A DNA stretch of 64,000 nt from Asparagopsis taxiformis (taxonomy: Eukaryota; Rhodophyta; Florideophyceae; Bonnemaisoniales; Bonnemaisoniaceae), in NCBI GenBank assembly GCA_030407315.1, contig JALQPE010000420.1:1-64000 (forward strand), in the 5' to 3' direction. The position numbers and the translations under genes are program-made. The notes under the pieces were generated by a model. That model saw nothing but the letters and a program-made list of their open reading frames with translations, ran no database searches and had not been told where the DNA came from. Shown here one piece after another: positions 33,884 to 44,407 of this stretch (position 1 is the stretch's first letter; each line of letters starts with the position of its first letter).

Positions 33884-36800
33884 CTATGCTGAACGTGGTG
33901 GGTATCCATCTTCTCTGGTTAAGACGCTCACTTCACCACCAGAAAGAATATCACTATTGTGCTCTACAATGCCACTTTGTCTATCGTATGAACAAACTCC
34001 TGACTCGCAGTTATTTACGTGCAAAACTTCTCGGACCCCGTCGTTCATTTCAACGTGAACTATAGTATCATTCCCACCTTTCCGGTACATACCGTCTCCA
34101 TTGCATGTCAAGGGAATGCAGACAGCATATGGAGTTTTCTGCTTCCATTTCTTTGCCTTCTTCTCCTCTCCTTTCCCTATCACAATAAAAAAGGACAATG
34201 TGACGAAAAGGACACGTCTAGAACATGTGAATTCCTCCATGCTCGTCCTGCTATTGGCGGGTACTACTATACCAGCATCATACCATCCATCTTTGCACAC
34301 TGCTTGAATGATGCTTCCAGGTTCAGCACGCCCTAACCTCGATTCGCTCTCAGATCCCTCATGACTAGTGCGCACTCTTTGTGCAGCAGTGAGCCACCAT
34401 AGTCGTTCACCATGTTGAGACCCGTTTACCTGTCTGGTTCTGAGAAAAGTTTCAGAAGCTTTACGTATCCTTGCCATCATGACGGTTTCTTCTGCGGGAC
34501 CATTTTTCGCGTCTTCAACAGATTCCCCTCCCCACCGCGTGATTGGAAAGTGGGTGCTCACCATAGTACTGCTCCTCTCTGATATGAGATGGAATACAGG
34601 AGTTCAGAAGCATCTATTTGCTGCCTCTTCTGTCGCATGTGGACTCTCCGAAATTCCTTTTCCTAGTGCAAAATACACGCGTCTGCAATCGGCAGACGTC
34701 CATTGTTTTGTATTGTGACCTACCGCACCCAGCGTGATGGCTATTCGTGCGAGCCAGTCATCGGCCATGATGAGCTCCATTGATGACAGATAGATGTTCA
34801 TTCTTATGGTTCGAGTTTCGAACCCCTCTTTTAAGAGGCTGGTGCATTCTCTCGAATAAAAGCTCTTCCACATGTTTCGCAGCTCCAAAAGCTGGTAATG
34901 TATGTACGCAAAATTCTATCAACCGATGCAAGTTCGGTTTATCCAGATGTTTCATTGCAATAGGATCCTTCTTGCATGCCTCATGCAGTTCTTTCACATA
35001 GTCTGAAACAAGAGCTAGAATGTGGTCATAGCGTCCGCCATTCTCGGCCTCGAACCTCCTGGTTGACTCAAGTCCATCTATCCACCATGTTGGGATGAAT
35101 CGAATGCTAGCAACAACCATTTGAAACTTTTTCAGCAAACGAAGAATACGTTCAAGTTTTTCATACCCGTCCCAAGAGTTCCCGATGACGATACGAAATG
35201 CCGAATAAAATGCTTGGGGAGCTACAACGAGAACAGCGAATATATCGCTCATGTTCATCGATAATAGGTAGTTCTGCCCGAATACCTGACTCTGACTACT
35301 CAAACAGAACATTCGGAGGGTATTCAGTAGAACTGTTTCCGCAACATTTCGAATTACAGGTGTTGCTGCAGTGATTGTCGCATTCATCACATCTTGAGCC
35401 AGTCCGGAGAGCAGATGGTCTGGGGCAACTACAGCAGAGCGATATGGATCGAATTGACAAGGAACAACTGGAACTCCTTCGTTTGTAGGAACTCCTCTCC
35501 GCACACGATTAAGGGATTCACTCAAATTATGGAGTGCCTTATTCTCAATCGGATCTAGGCTTAGTCCAAGAACTTTGAGCTGATCTCGCGATGCGACTTC
35601 CCTCACAAGCTTGTTTCGGTGCATTCCTCGGGCATGCGTACTCATCTGACTGTTTAGCAATGCTGTGTATTGCATTTCGTGAACCTCCACTGCTGCTCAT
35701 ATCTTGCTTTTCGAAAATGCAGCTATGGCATGGTGTATTACTGGTGTGTCCACGGACATCCAGAGTATGCGAAACAGCTGGGTAATCTCCGATAAATCCA
35801 ACAGGATCCAGGAATATGACCACGTCTTCTCCATTTGCATCTTTCGCTGGAAAACCGTCTGTACTTCCCTTCACAATGTCGGGTACAACTCTCTCAATTA
35901 CAACATTTGTTGAAACTCCCGGGGGAACGAATCCAAGAACGCGGACTGCGTGGAAGCTTGCTCTCTTGCTTGGCGGTATGCCTAATGGAAGCATATAGCA
36001 GCCACCAAAACTTCCTTTCCGGCTTGTGAACGGCTGTAAGTCATCAGCATATAGCAGAAATCGGTATACGATACATTTCCTGCCATCTGAAAGATCCCCC
36101 TCACTGCAGGCATCCATACGTTTAGAGCCGGGGTGCCATCTAGACCTCTTGTCTGGAGCTCCTATGAGCTGGACGTCTTTCACCCGAATTTGTTCGCGAT
36201 GTAGCTGCCCAGTTGCTCCCCTTGTGGAGCAAATGAGAAAAGTCGCATGTTCAGAGCGTCCCTTTTTCAGATGTCTGTTCACGAGTAGTAACTCTTCAAA
36301 TGTGCTCCCATCAGACTTACTTTTTGGCCGAAACAGAGTGATAGCGTCACCTGCCCGAATATCATTGTTGCAATGTTCTCCGTCGAGCGTTGTGGTGGAG
36401 ACGACACGCCTCGCATTTCTTTTCTCAGTTCCTTCAATTGCATCGATTTGCGGGCCTATCACATCTTCCATATTTGATTCTTGTTGTTCTTCTCCGGTTG
36501 CAAGATAACTTGCAATGATGATAGCTTCAATTCTCCAGTCACTCCTTGCTGTAAAACTTCTTCTGCTCCTAGAATTCTTTCCAGTTTCGATGTTCTTTCC
36601 CTGTTTCGTTCTGGCTCCTCCCAGCTTAGCCACCAGGGCCTCTTGATTTGTCGTCGGCATACATATGATCCTCAACTCGTCTCCGTGTCGTGCGTATACC
36701 TTTCTGTGCATCTTGTGACCGTCATGATCTGATGCACTTACCGAAATGCGATGGAATGGGTCATTCAGAACAGCTGAACGGCATTTGACAATGAAAGAGT

Positions 36801-37587
36801 TTTCAATACTTTCTGAAGCAATTTGATATGCTTCATCTTCTCTTTCATCACTATTATCCCTTTTACTAGACTTTATGCAGTCCAGAATGGGTCCGGTCTG
36901 TATATCCCGTTCCGCCCATGTGCTCGGTAGCACGACTCGTACCGATGTAGTACAATGAGCTCCACGGCTACTAGACAGTCCTGGAGACATCTTTCCAGGC
37001 CTAGAGCCGCTTTTTGTTACATCTATTTCACACGTTGTATCCATTCTTTGTGGGAAACATGTTTTCAGAATGAACGGTAAAATGACTTTCCTCATGTACG
37101 AGCCGCTAGGTGCTTGATCCGAAATGTCCCGCTTGAAATTAGACATCTCACGCATACCTTCATAGTCCTTGCGTTTCATCCGTAGCGTTCCACTAAGCAA
37201 TATTATTGCAGAGAATACTGGCCAGGTCAGCAGTTTATCCACAAGTCCGCGGTCATCTTCCGCTGCCTCTTCTCCGTCGTGGTCATCACAGCTCTCGGCC
37301 GAGCTTTCCTCAGAGCCTATCGTTTCTTCTTCTCTGGTAACTTTTCCAGCCTCAAAAAATCCAATGTGCTCCTCTCCATTGCCACTAGAAATATTCTCGT
37401 CTTCAGCAGATGCTTTTCCGACGTTTTCGTCCGGTATATCGGCGTGAACCTCGAATGTTTCGTTCGAAACTAGCGGGGTTTCCCCATTTTCGTGCCTTGT
37501 CCCACTTTCGTATGGGATTGACAATGATTCAAACCTTCTTCGGGTTCTTCGAGGTGTACCTTTCTTCCGAACAGCTGTTCGTTTCAT
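33884..37587 (-). pseudogene. Tnp2-like DDE transposase, broken (copy 2)
   Basis: Copy of 22986-26688 with the same catalytic blocks and the same breaks near 35694 and 34780. It differs by one extra T (TTTTT at about 34502). That keeps the C-terminal frame open from just after the TGA at 34604-34606 to the stop at 33884, which in copy 1 is cut. Apart from that TGA the C-terminal extension is therefore continuous with the transposase frame. Confidence 0.65.
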
Positions 37588-39929
37588 CTCTTCTCTTTGG
37601 ATTCGAGAGAACCTTGCACAAATTGTGGATTAGTGTCAACTAGTAGGCAACTAATAAGATGGTATCCGTCTCTTTTTAACCAGGCCACTGTAATAGTTTA
37701 TGGTACCTATATTTTCTTACCGTTACATCTTATCGAAAACTTCACACCGACTAGTGTCCTACCTAACTCAAGGAACAGGTGACTTGATTTCCCATGTTGG
37801 GTTCTTCAGCGGGCTTTAATGCCTCCAACGATTCCTGCTTCCTTTTCTGAATGAAATACACGAATCATTTACAATTTAGCTTCAGTACATGGTGTAATAG
37901 GCCTCAATAGTAATCTTGTTATGGTAATAAACTATATATAGATGAGAACACGGTTGCAATTCTCTTTCGGATTGTCTACTACTCTAATTTACAGCATTTA
38001 TTCGATGTTTCTCCTTCAGTATGCAGCTAAACATCAATACCAAGACTTTTAGGTTGGTTTGACATTGCGTAGGGGCATGATTTCTATTTCTGCTAATTTA
38101 TCACGTCCAGAAAATTTGACAGATCATCCGCTGCCAAATCATCTGCCACATCATCATCTGCCAAATCATCTGCCTTCCAGGTACGACGAGGTCATTATGA
38201 GTGGATGAGCTGTCTATTTAAGGCTGTTGATGCGCGACGTATAGGACCATTTCATCATCCGGGTATCATGAAGATGACAGGTAAGGCTGGTACGTTGTCG
38301 AGTAGGTATCTTTCCCCTCTCTCATTTCTTTCCACATGTTTTCCATGGAAGACAGTGCACTAACCATGAGTATCGTTCTTCACTGATCCTATTCTAGTCT
38401 ATTGATTTGAACGGTTTCTGGCATATGTATTGCTTAAGAATAGGATCAGTTCTCGTCATTCCAACCTACAACCAATACCGTTGCACGCAAAAATAGTTCA
38501 ATGATGGTAAGTTTGTTCATTCCATTCATATCCATGTTCTTCTCATCCTTTACAATACTTTTCTATATCCGATTGCTAACCTGTTGCAAATCATCTGTAA
38601 TGGTGTTTATTTCCCTCCTGTCTGGACATCACATGTAGTTTTGAAACAGCAAGGAACTCGATTTGCTTGCACATTAGTCCTGGTTGTAGAGATAGTAAGA
38701 TTTTAGATACGATAGTTCGATTTGATGAGTAGTCTAGTCTAATGATAGAACTGAAACAATCCTTCAGGCATCGTTGTCCTTGCTACATAAAAATTCTGAC
38801 ATCCTTTTAGATCACACTTGGTTATCCCTATACACTTCTATGAAGACCACCGAGAGAGATACTCCATTCTGCCTGACATTTCGTAGCCAGATGCCAGAAC
38901 ATGCGGCTGGAATGGCATTTCCACCTCATTCTATCGTCCTGAACATCAATTGTAGGCACTAGAAAGTATTACCCTAGGCATCATATTCTACTACTTTCCC
39001 GTTCTGTCCGAGTCAGTACCGCCAGGCACTACAATTTAAAGTGTGCAGTCGAAACTTTCTGGGAGTCTTTGGTTTAGCTAAACCAAAGACTCCCACAAGA
39101 AAAACCCTAATTAGGGTTCCTCTTGGCTTCTTTGTATGTTGCGGTTCGGAGAAGATGCTGCGAGGAACGATTGTCGATCGGCAACAAGGTGCGCTGCGGA
39201 GGGATAGGCGGAGCAGTGGTCGAAGCAGAGGCGCGATGTGAGCTAGGGTTCCTCTGGGGGCCGGTATGTTTAGTCGGGAGACCGTCTTCCAACACTGATT
39301 TCGATATGAACAGAACGTACTTTCGGAACCAGAATTGGCAAATTTTGAGATGTTGATTGAACTCTAGCCAATGAGGATAGAATAATGACTCGCTGGATTT
39401 ACATTGAACATTCCAAGTTTGTTTCAGCCCTCATTCTTGCTCAAATACAGTGTCTGACATCCTGTCGCCACCCTTTTGGTCTGTGGTACTGACAGCCTGT
39501 TGGTACTCTTTGATGTTGTTGTGTCCAGCGCTGCCGCACCGTATTGGTAGTTTCCAAGGAAATCAGATCATATCTGAGCTCACGGTTTACGTAGTTTTTT
39601 GGAAAAAATTTATATGTGCACCGTGGTTCTATTAATTGTACAGTCATGTTGCATTTGTATTCGATGCGGAGCAGGCGCATATGTTTGTTGAGGAGCGGTA
39701 TTTGATTGCTGTTAGTTGTGGGCATCCATGATCGGAGGCGTTGGCTGCAGCTGAGCATGCCCACTATAATGACAGAGGATTTGATTTGGATACGAATAGC
39801 ATACTGAAGAAGAGTCCAATTGTTTCGTCCAATACTTTTTTTAGTTGTCTGTAACTTATGCACTGCGTCGAAGAAGATCCATAGCACTATCTGCATGTCC
39901 ATCAAAATCCAATACCCACCCCCACTTTT

Positions 39930-40265
39930 TGAACCTACTTCGTCAACTTCGGCCCCGCGACCCAGTAGCACTTCTATTACATCACGATGACCTTCTGAGG
40001 ATGCTAAGTGAAGAGGCGTCAAGTAGTCGGAAACCTCGATGTACTTCTCGAGCGTAGCTTTGATATTAGCTTTGCGGTCATTTTCCAGTTTGAGCGTGGA
40101 GCAGAATCTGTACTACTTCTAGGTTTCCGTCATCTGTAGCGATTATTAAAAAAGGCTTTCGGCTGCAATCTATCTTAGCGTTCCCATTGATGAGGAGTCG
40201 TACATCAAACGAATGGCCTCCTTGAACAGCATATTTTAAAGGTAGATGCCACTCGCTAACTCCAC
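39930..40265 (-). pseudogene. Ankyrin-repeat fragment (copy 2)
   Basis: Same three ankyrin repeats as 29030-29365, with one extra A in a run near 40147. Its right neighbour on the same strand is the importin-alpha fragment. Confidence 0.7.
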
Positions 40266-40504
40266 GTCATTCTGGAAAGTAGAACGGGAATGCTGTGAAG
40301 GTGGCTTAGACGAACCTCCCGACCCAGCTTGGCTGCGAGACCCGCTCCCCCGTCACCATGTCGTCCTCCGCCCGAATAGAAGTTACAAATTTGTCTGGCG
40401 TCTTGAGAAGAACTATGCCTGCTTTCTGGTTGTCACTCATATAGCCCTTCTGAACTTCCCATGCGAGTGCATTGAGTCTCTTCTTACTACGCGTGATACC
40501 TAGA

Positions 40505-41060
40505 TCTCGTTTGATATTTCCTCCACAATAAACCAAAACATTCGAGTGTGCCAAGCTGTGGGGCCAAAGTTATGGCAGGAAGGCTACTGCCAACACTACC
40601 ATCTCGCGGCCCTCCCCCTGGGTGAAGAAGAGCTGGCGCCTCGGTTGCTGTTACTCGATGAATCCACGTCATTCTCGGAAGTACAACCTCAATACGCCCC
40701 ATGCCCTGCGCTTGTGCAACAAGTGGCGGAATATTATTTTGCTTATTGGGATCGGAAGCTGCCCCAATCTGCCCGCTTATAAAAATCTTGCGCAAACCTT
40801 TGAGCGCAACGGCAGCAGCTGTTACACAGCCTTTCCACAAAACGTCAAGCTCCGTGGAGCAGGTGAGAAGATTTCATAACGCACAGAAACCGTTCTTCTC
40901 CGCAAGGTAGGCAATTTGGTTGGGATCGCGACTGCTAGACATGTTTAAGAGCACCCAGGTAGCATCTTCTCGGCACTCGGCGTCTTGGTTTCAGAGAAGC
41001 TTCAACAAGGGAGGGAGAATCCCGGCGTCAAGAACATCATGCACTTGATGCGAAGACAAC
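40505..41060 (-). pseudogene. Importin-alpha C-terminal ARM-repeat fragment
   Basis: Minus strand reads HDVLDAGILPPLLKLL, a TGA (40991-40993), then NQDAECREDATWVLLNMSS and, after a shift, ALKGLRKIFISGQIGAASD followed by LVAQAQGMGRIEVVL. This is the order of the last ARM repeats of importin subunit alpha: a VxDAGxxPxLxxLL helix, an EAxWxLxN helix, a C-terminal ALxxLxxIL, then the IExAGGxxKIE tail. There is no N-terminal IBB domain and the frame is broken, so it is a fragment. The right border of the 10.9-kb duplication cuts its tail. Confidence 0.75.
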
Positions 41061-41767
41061 ACTGATTTCGATATGTACAGACCGTACTTTCGAAACCAGA
41101 ATCTGGAAAATTTTCGATGTTGATTGACTAATCTGAAGTTGATTGAATTGTGGCCAATGAGATGAACATATTGACTGATTGGCTGGAATTGCGCAGACAG
41201 TTCCAAGTTTATCACTGTCCAGCCCAATTCGCTTGTCTTACAGCCTGTCGCAGCTTAGCTCGTTTACAATCCTGACAGCCTGTCGACAATTTGCTCGCTT
41301 CTGCCTTGAAAGTTGCGCTCGAACCGTATTGGTAGTTTCCAAAACAATCTGGCCATACTAGAGTTCGTATTTGATAACATTATCTGTATTTATTTTATAA
41401 AAAAACTATATGTGCACCGTGTTTCTTTTTGTCATATTTGCTCGCCACGTTGGTGCATCTCATTTCATAGATGGATACATTTCGGTTACCGTCCACGCAT
41501 TCCCTTGCACCTCAACCGCTTGTTCCTCCATCCTCATCCCTCCCCATGTATCCACAGCAACAACAGCAAGATTGATCGTTCATGTGAGCAGTACAGAAGG
41601 AAGGTGCATCATGGAGATAGTTCGGGCGAACCGCAGCCTTTGTAGTTTATTATTTTGCAAGTTAGAAGCTAGATGGTGACTAGGGCGGAGCGCTTAGGGT
41701 ATTCAGTTGGTAAAGCTTTAAAGCTAAAACGTATGCTATACTTCAAGCACTTCAGTTAAGTTATCGA
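41061..41767. other. Non-coding between two gene fragments
   Basis: No supported frame. A segment at 41055-41120 resembles 39297-39360 (shared CACTGATTTCGATATG and ACGTACTTTCG-like text), so a short diverged duplicate lies here. Confidence 0.4.
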
Positions 41768-42910
41768 TCAATTCAATGATGTTACAAGCTCAAACGAGGA
41801 AAGATGCCCGTCAGAATACGAGACGGCAACGAAAATGTGCTGACTCGCTGGTTGCCACACCTCCAACCAAGTGGATATGGCCTGCTCAGTTGTAATCATC
41901 GTCAGCGTATCCTCTTCTCCTCCAGCTGCTATCACCTGCAGCTCGCGCGGTCCTTTTCCTCTTGTCACAACGTATGGGAATCTAAATTTCAACATATTCA
42001 TCCCCTTCACACTGTCCGTCATTTCCGATGCAAAATGTTCTATTCCATATGCCTGTAACAACAAACTTCGACTGAATTCAAATCCGCATCGCTGTGTTCA
42101 CAAGCAATCCCCGTTCGTTTCATCCCATGCACTCATTGCTCCTCCCTGATATGCGGACTAAAGCCGCTTTCCTGCCGAAATGGATGCAAAGTTGGTGATG
42201 TAATTCTCCTTATGTCTCGCATCCGGTGTGTGTCTATTCAGTGAAATTCGTCGATACCCATTCGAACTCCAGTGCCAGATCGCCGCAAATCCATCAAAAC
42301 TACTGCTTGCAATACGCCGTCCATCCCGGAAAATGTACAAGCTCGTCACCTCATCACAATGGCCTTCCAAGTCAAACTTTAGAACTGAAGATCCCTGTTG
42401 CAGAACTTTCCTCAACACATACAGGCATCTCTTTTGTGATCCCACTGACACTGCTCCATTTTCCGAAGCAGATATTGACGTAATATTGTCACTTCGATCT
42501 CGAGAGTTCTGAAGAGCTTCTATCTCTCCAGATCGGATCGACCTCAAGAATACCATTCCCCCAAAATGGCTGGACATAACATAATCTTGCACTGTGGCAA
42601 GCGTGCCTACGCCCCTGCTGTTGCGGTTGCCTCCAGTTTCCGATGCAGTCCTTGAAACAATCGTTTTCCCGGTAGACGGCTCGTACACGTTGATATTCCC
42701 AAGTCTGTCGCCGCAGACAGCTTTTCCGGACGCGGTCGCAGCAAGGCAGCTGAAGTACGCACTTGGAGCACTACTGTCAAGGGAGTCAGTGGACATTGGT
42801 ACTATGAATGAGGGCGGAATACGGGAATTTACGGCAGGGATTGACCTAAGCCATTGGCGCCTGTCTTTTTCATCTAGAGACAAGAAAAGTAGGCATTGCA
42901 GTTTCCTCAA
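41768..42910 (-). pseudogene. WD40-repeat protein fragment
   Basis: Starts near 42910 and reads to 42158 with WD40 blades: AVCGDRLGNINVYEPSTGK, then a diverged blade, then LEGHCDEVTSLYIF with SSSFDGFAAIWHW (GH at one end and a W in place of WD). After a stop and a frame change, a second part (about 42080-41768) ends VAVSYSDGHLSSFEL, which fits a last blade. No lineage-specific name can be given. Same strand as the importin, CHY/RING and RecQ fragments. Confidence 0.6.
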
Positions 42911-43020
42911 GGCCCTTATACTTTCTCAGCTTGGCTGCATCTAAAATAACTGTCAAGATGTGTTGCAAACCTTCCGCTTCGGTGTTGTTCCCTCGACCTT
43001 CTTTAGCAGAGACCGCCAAG

Positions 43021-43550
43021 CTAAATTCCGTAACTACTCCAAGTAAGCCATCCCTCTGAAGCCGTTGTGTGATCCACTAAAAGTCGCAAATTGAGTTTCG
43101 TAATTGCATCTCCGTTTGATATGTGCCAATGCAGCCGCAGAAAGATATACTTATAACTCACGCATGCCCACCACCACGGCAGAAAATCTGTTTTCAAACG
43201 AGGCTTTCCAATGCCAGCCCGCCTTCTCGAAATGTTGGTAAGCATTTTGCGACTTGCTGCCTTCACCTCTGATGGGGGGAGCATTTTGCTTTGAGTTTGC
43301 AATTTCGTGCATAGTGCTTACATCCAAGAAGACCTTGCTGTTGAGAGGCGATTTGAGCAGCTTTTTGGTGAGTGACGATGTTTCCTTGGCGGTCGAGACG
43401 GTCATATTGCATTTTGAGAAGGTCGGAAACGTTATTTTGGAGGCGGAGCATTTGTTCGCGCATGTAGGGAGTGATCAAGTTATTGTGACAGAGGTTGCTT
43501 TTGGCTTGAGCTTCAGAGCTTTGGCAGTATTCTCCGCGACATGACATCCA
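43021..43550 (-). other. Unassigned minus-strand frames
   Basis: Overlapping minus-strand frames include MREQMLRLQNNVSDLLKMQY (helical) in one frame and SSLTKKLLKSPLNSKVFLDV in another. No family recognised. It could be a frame-broken downstream exon of the CHY/RING gene or a separate fragment. Confidence 0.2.
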
Positions 43551-43919
43551 TCACTGCGAGTTAGATGACCCCACAACCAATTGTTGGCTGGGTGCCTGAT
43601 CAACAGGCTCAGGACCAGCAGCTTGAGCTTCCGAGTCAACATCGAAGCTGTATAGAACATTTGTGTTGTAGCTTCCACAGTCAACATTTGTACATTTGTG
43701 GTATTCAAAGTGATATTTTACTTCGCCTTGCTCACCACAATCATTGCAAAGAATCATCGAGCGCTTGTTGTTGTGGTCTGGTGGCATCGGCTCGTTGCGA
43801 ATGTGCTCGTCAATTTGTTCAAAGAAAGATGTCATGTCAAGTAACGAACGCATGCAAAGCGGAAATTGGTAACGGCTAGCTGTGTATTATTCAAAACACT
43901 CCTTGTGCATAGCATGAAT
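43551..43919 (-). pseudogene. CHY/RING zinc-finger (RCHY1-like) 3' part
   Basis: Minus strand carries the end of a RING (RYQFPLC with MRSLLDM), the conserved linker IRNEPMPPD and the C-terminal zinc ribbon ILCNDCG ... YHFEYHKC ... CGSYNT of RCHY1/Pirh2-type E3 ligases. It continues exactly from the part at 50378-50583 once the copia element and one TSD copy are ignored (MGCIHA|MHKECFE). Losses: TAA right after ECFE, a RING Cys replaced by Phe, and CGH changed to CIH. It was therefore already non-functional in sequence. Confidence 0.85.
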
Positions 43920-44407
43920 TGTTGATAAAGTTTGGTCGCTTACCGAGCGTTTACTGAATCTGCGAGCTCACTACATAATTTGTATTCTCGCCGAGGTGCG
44001 CCGGCGGTGCTAAGGACAGCCTGTTCAAGGCTGCTCCAGACAGACTGTCACTGACAGTCTGTCCTAGCAAGCACCCGCTGCCAATCTGGTACACGTGGGC
44101 TTCTCTATCATATCATCCACACGTGTACACTTATCATAACATTTTCCCTCTGCCATGATGGCAACCCATCTTGGCATTTCTAATTACTAATTGAAACTAT
44201 GACAAACAAATTGAAACTTCAGAGGCCAGTTACTCCGTAATGGAGTATCGTAGGAGCCCCGGAGAAGTTGCTACCCGACTAATTCGGGCACGCTGAATAC
44301 GATGAGATAGGTTTCAGAGCGCTCAGACCACTCCTTCATAGAGAAATCGAGGGTCAAAGTTTTCTCACGGAATTAGGCCTACCAGGCCCATTCTCAGTGA
44401 GTCAACA
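43920..44407 (-). repeat. 3' LTR
   Basis: 488 bp, identical to 49890-50377. It contains the last codons of the pol frame (stop at 44365). Confidence 0.95.

Larger units (their letters stand above)
29706..40603 (+). repeat. 10.9-kb head-to-tail duplication, copy 2
   Basis: See copy 1. The non-coding stretches 30641-32106 and 37588-39929 repeat what is described for copy 1 (ACCAG cluster 31230-31630, palindromes 39061-39118). The right border falls inside the importin-alpha fragment, whose remainder continues to 41060. Confidence 0.95.
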
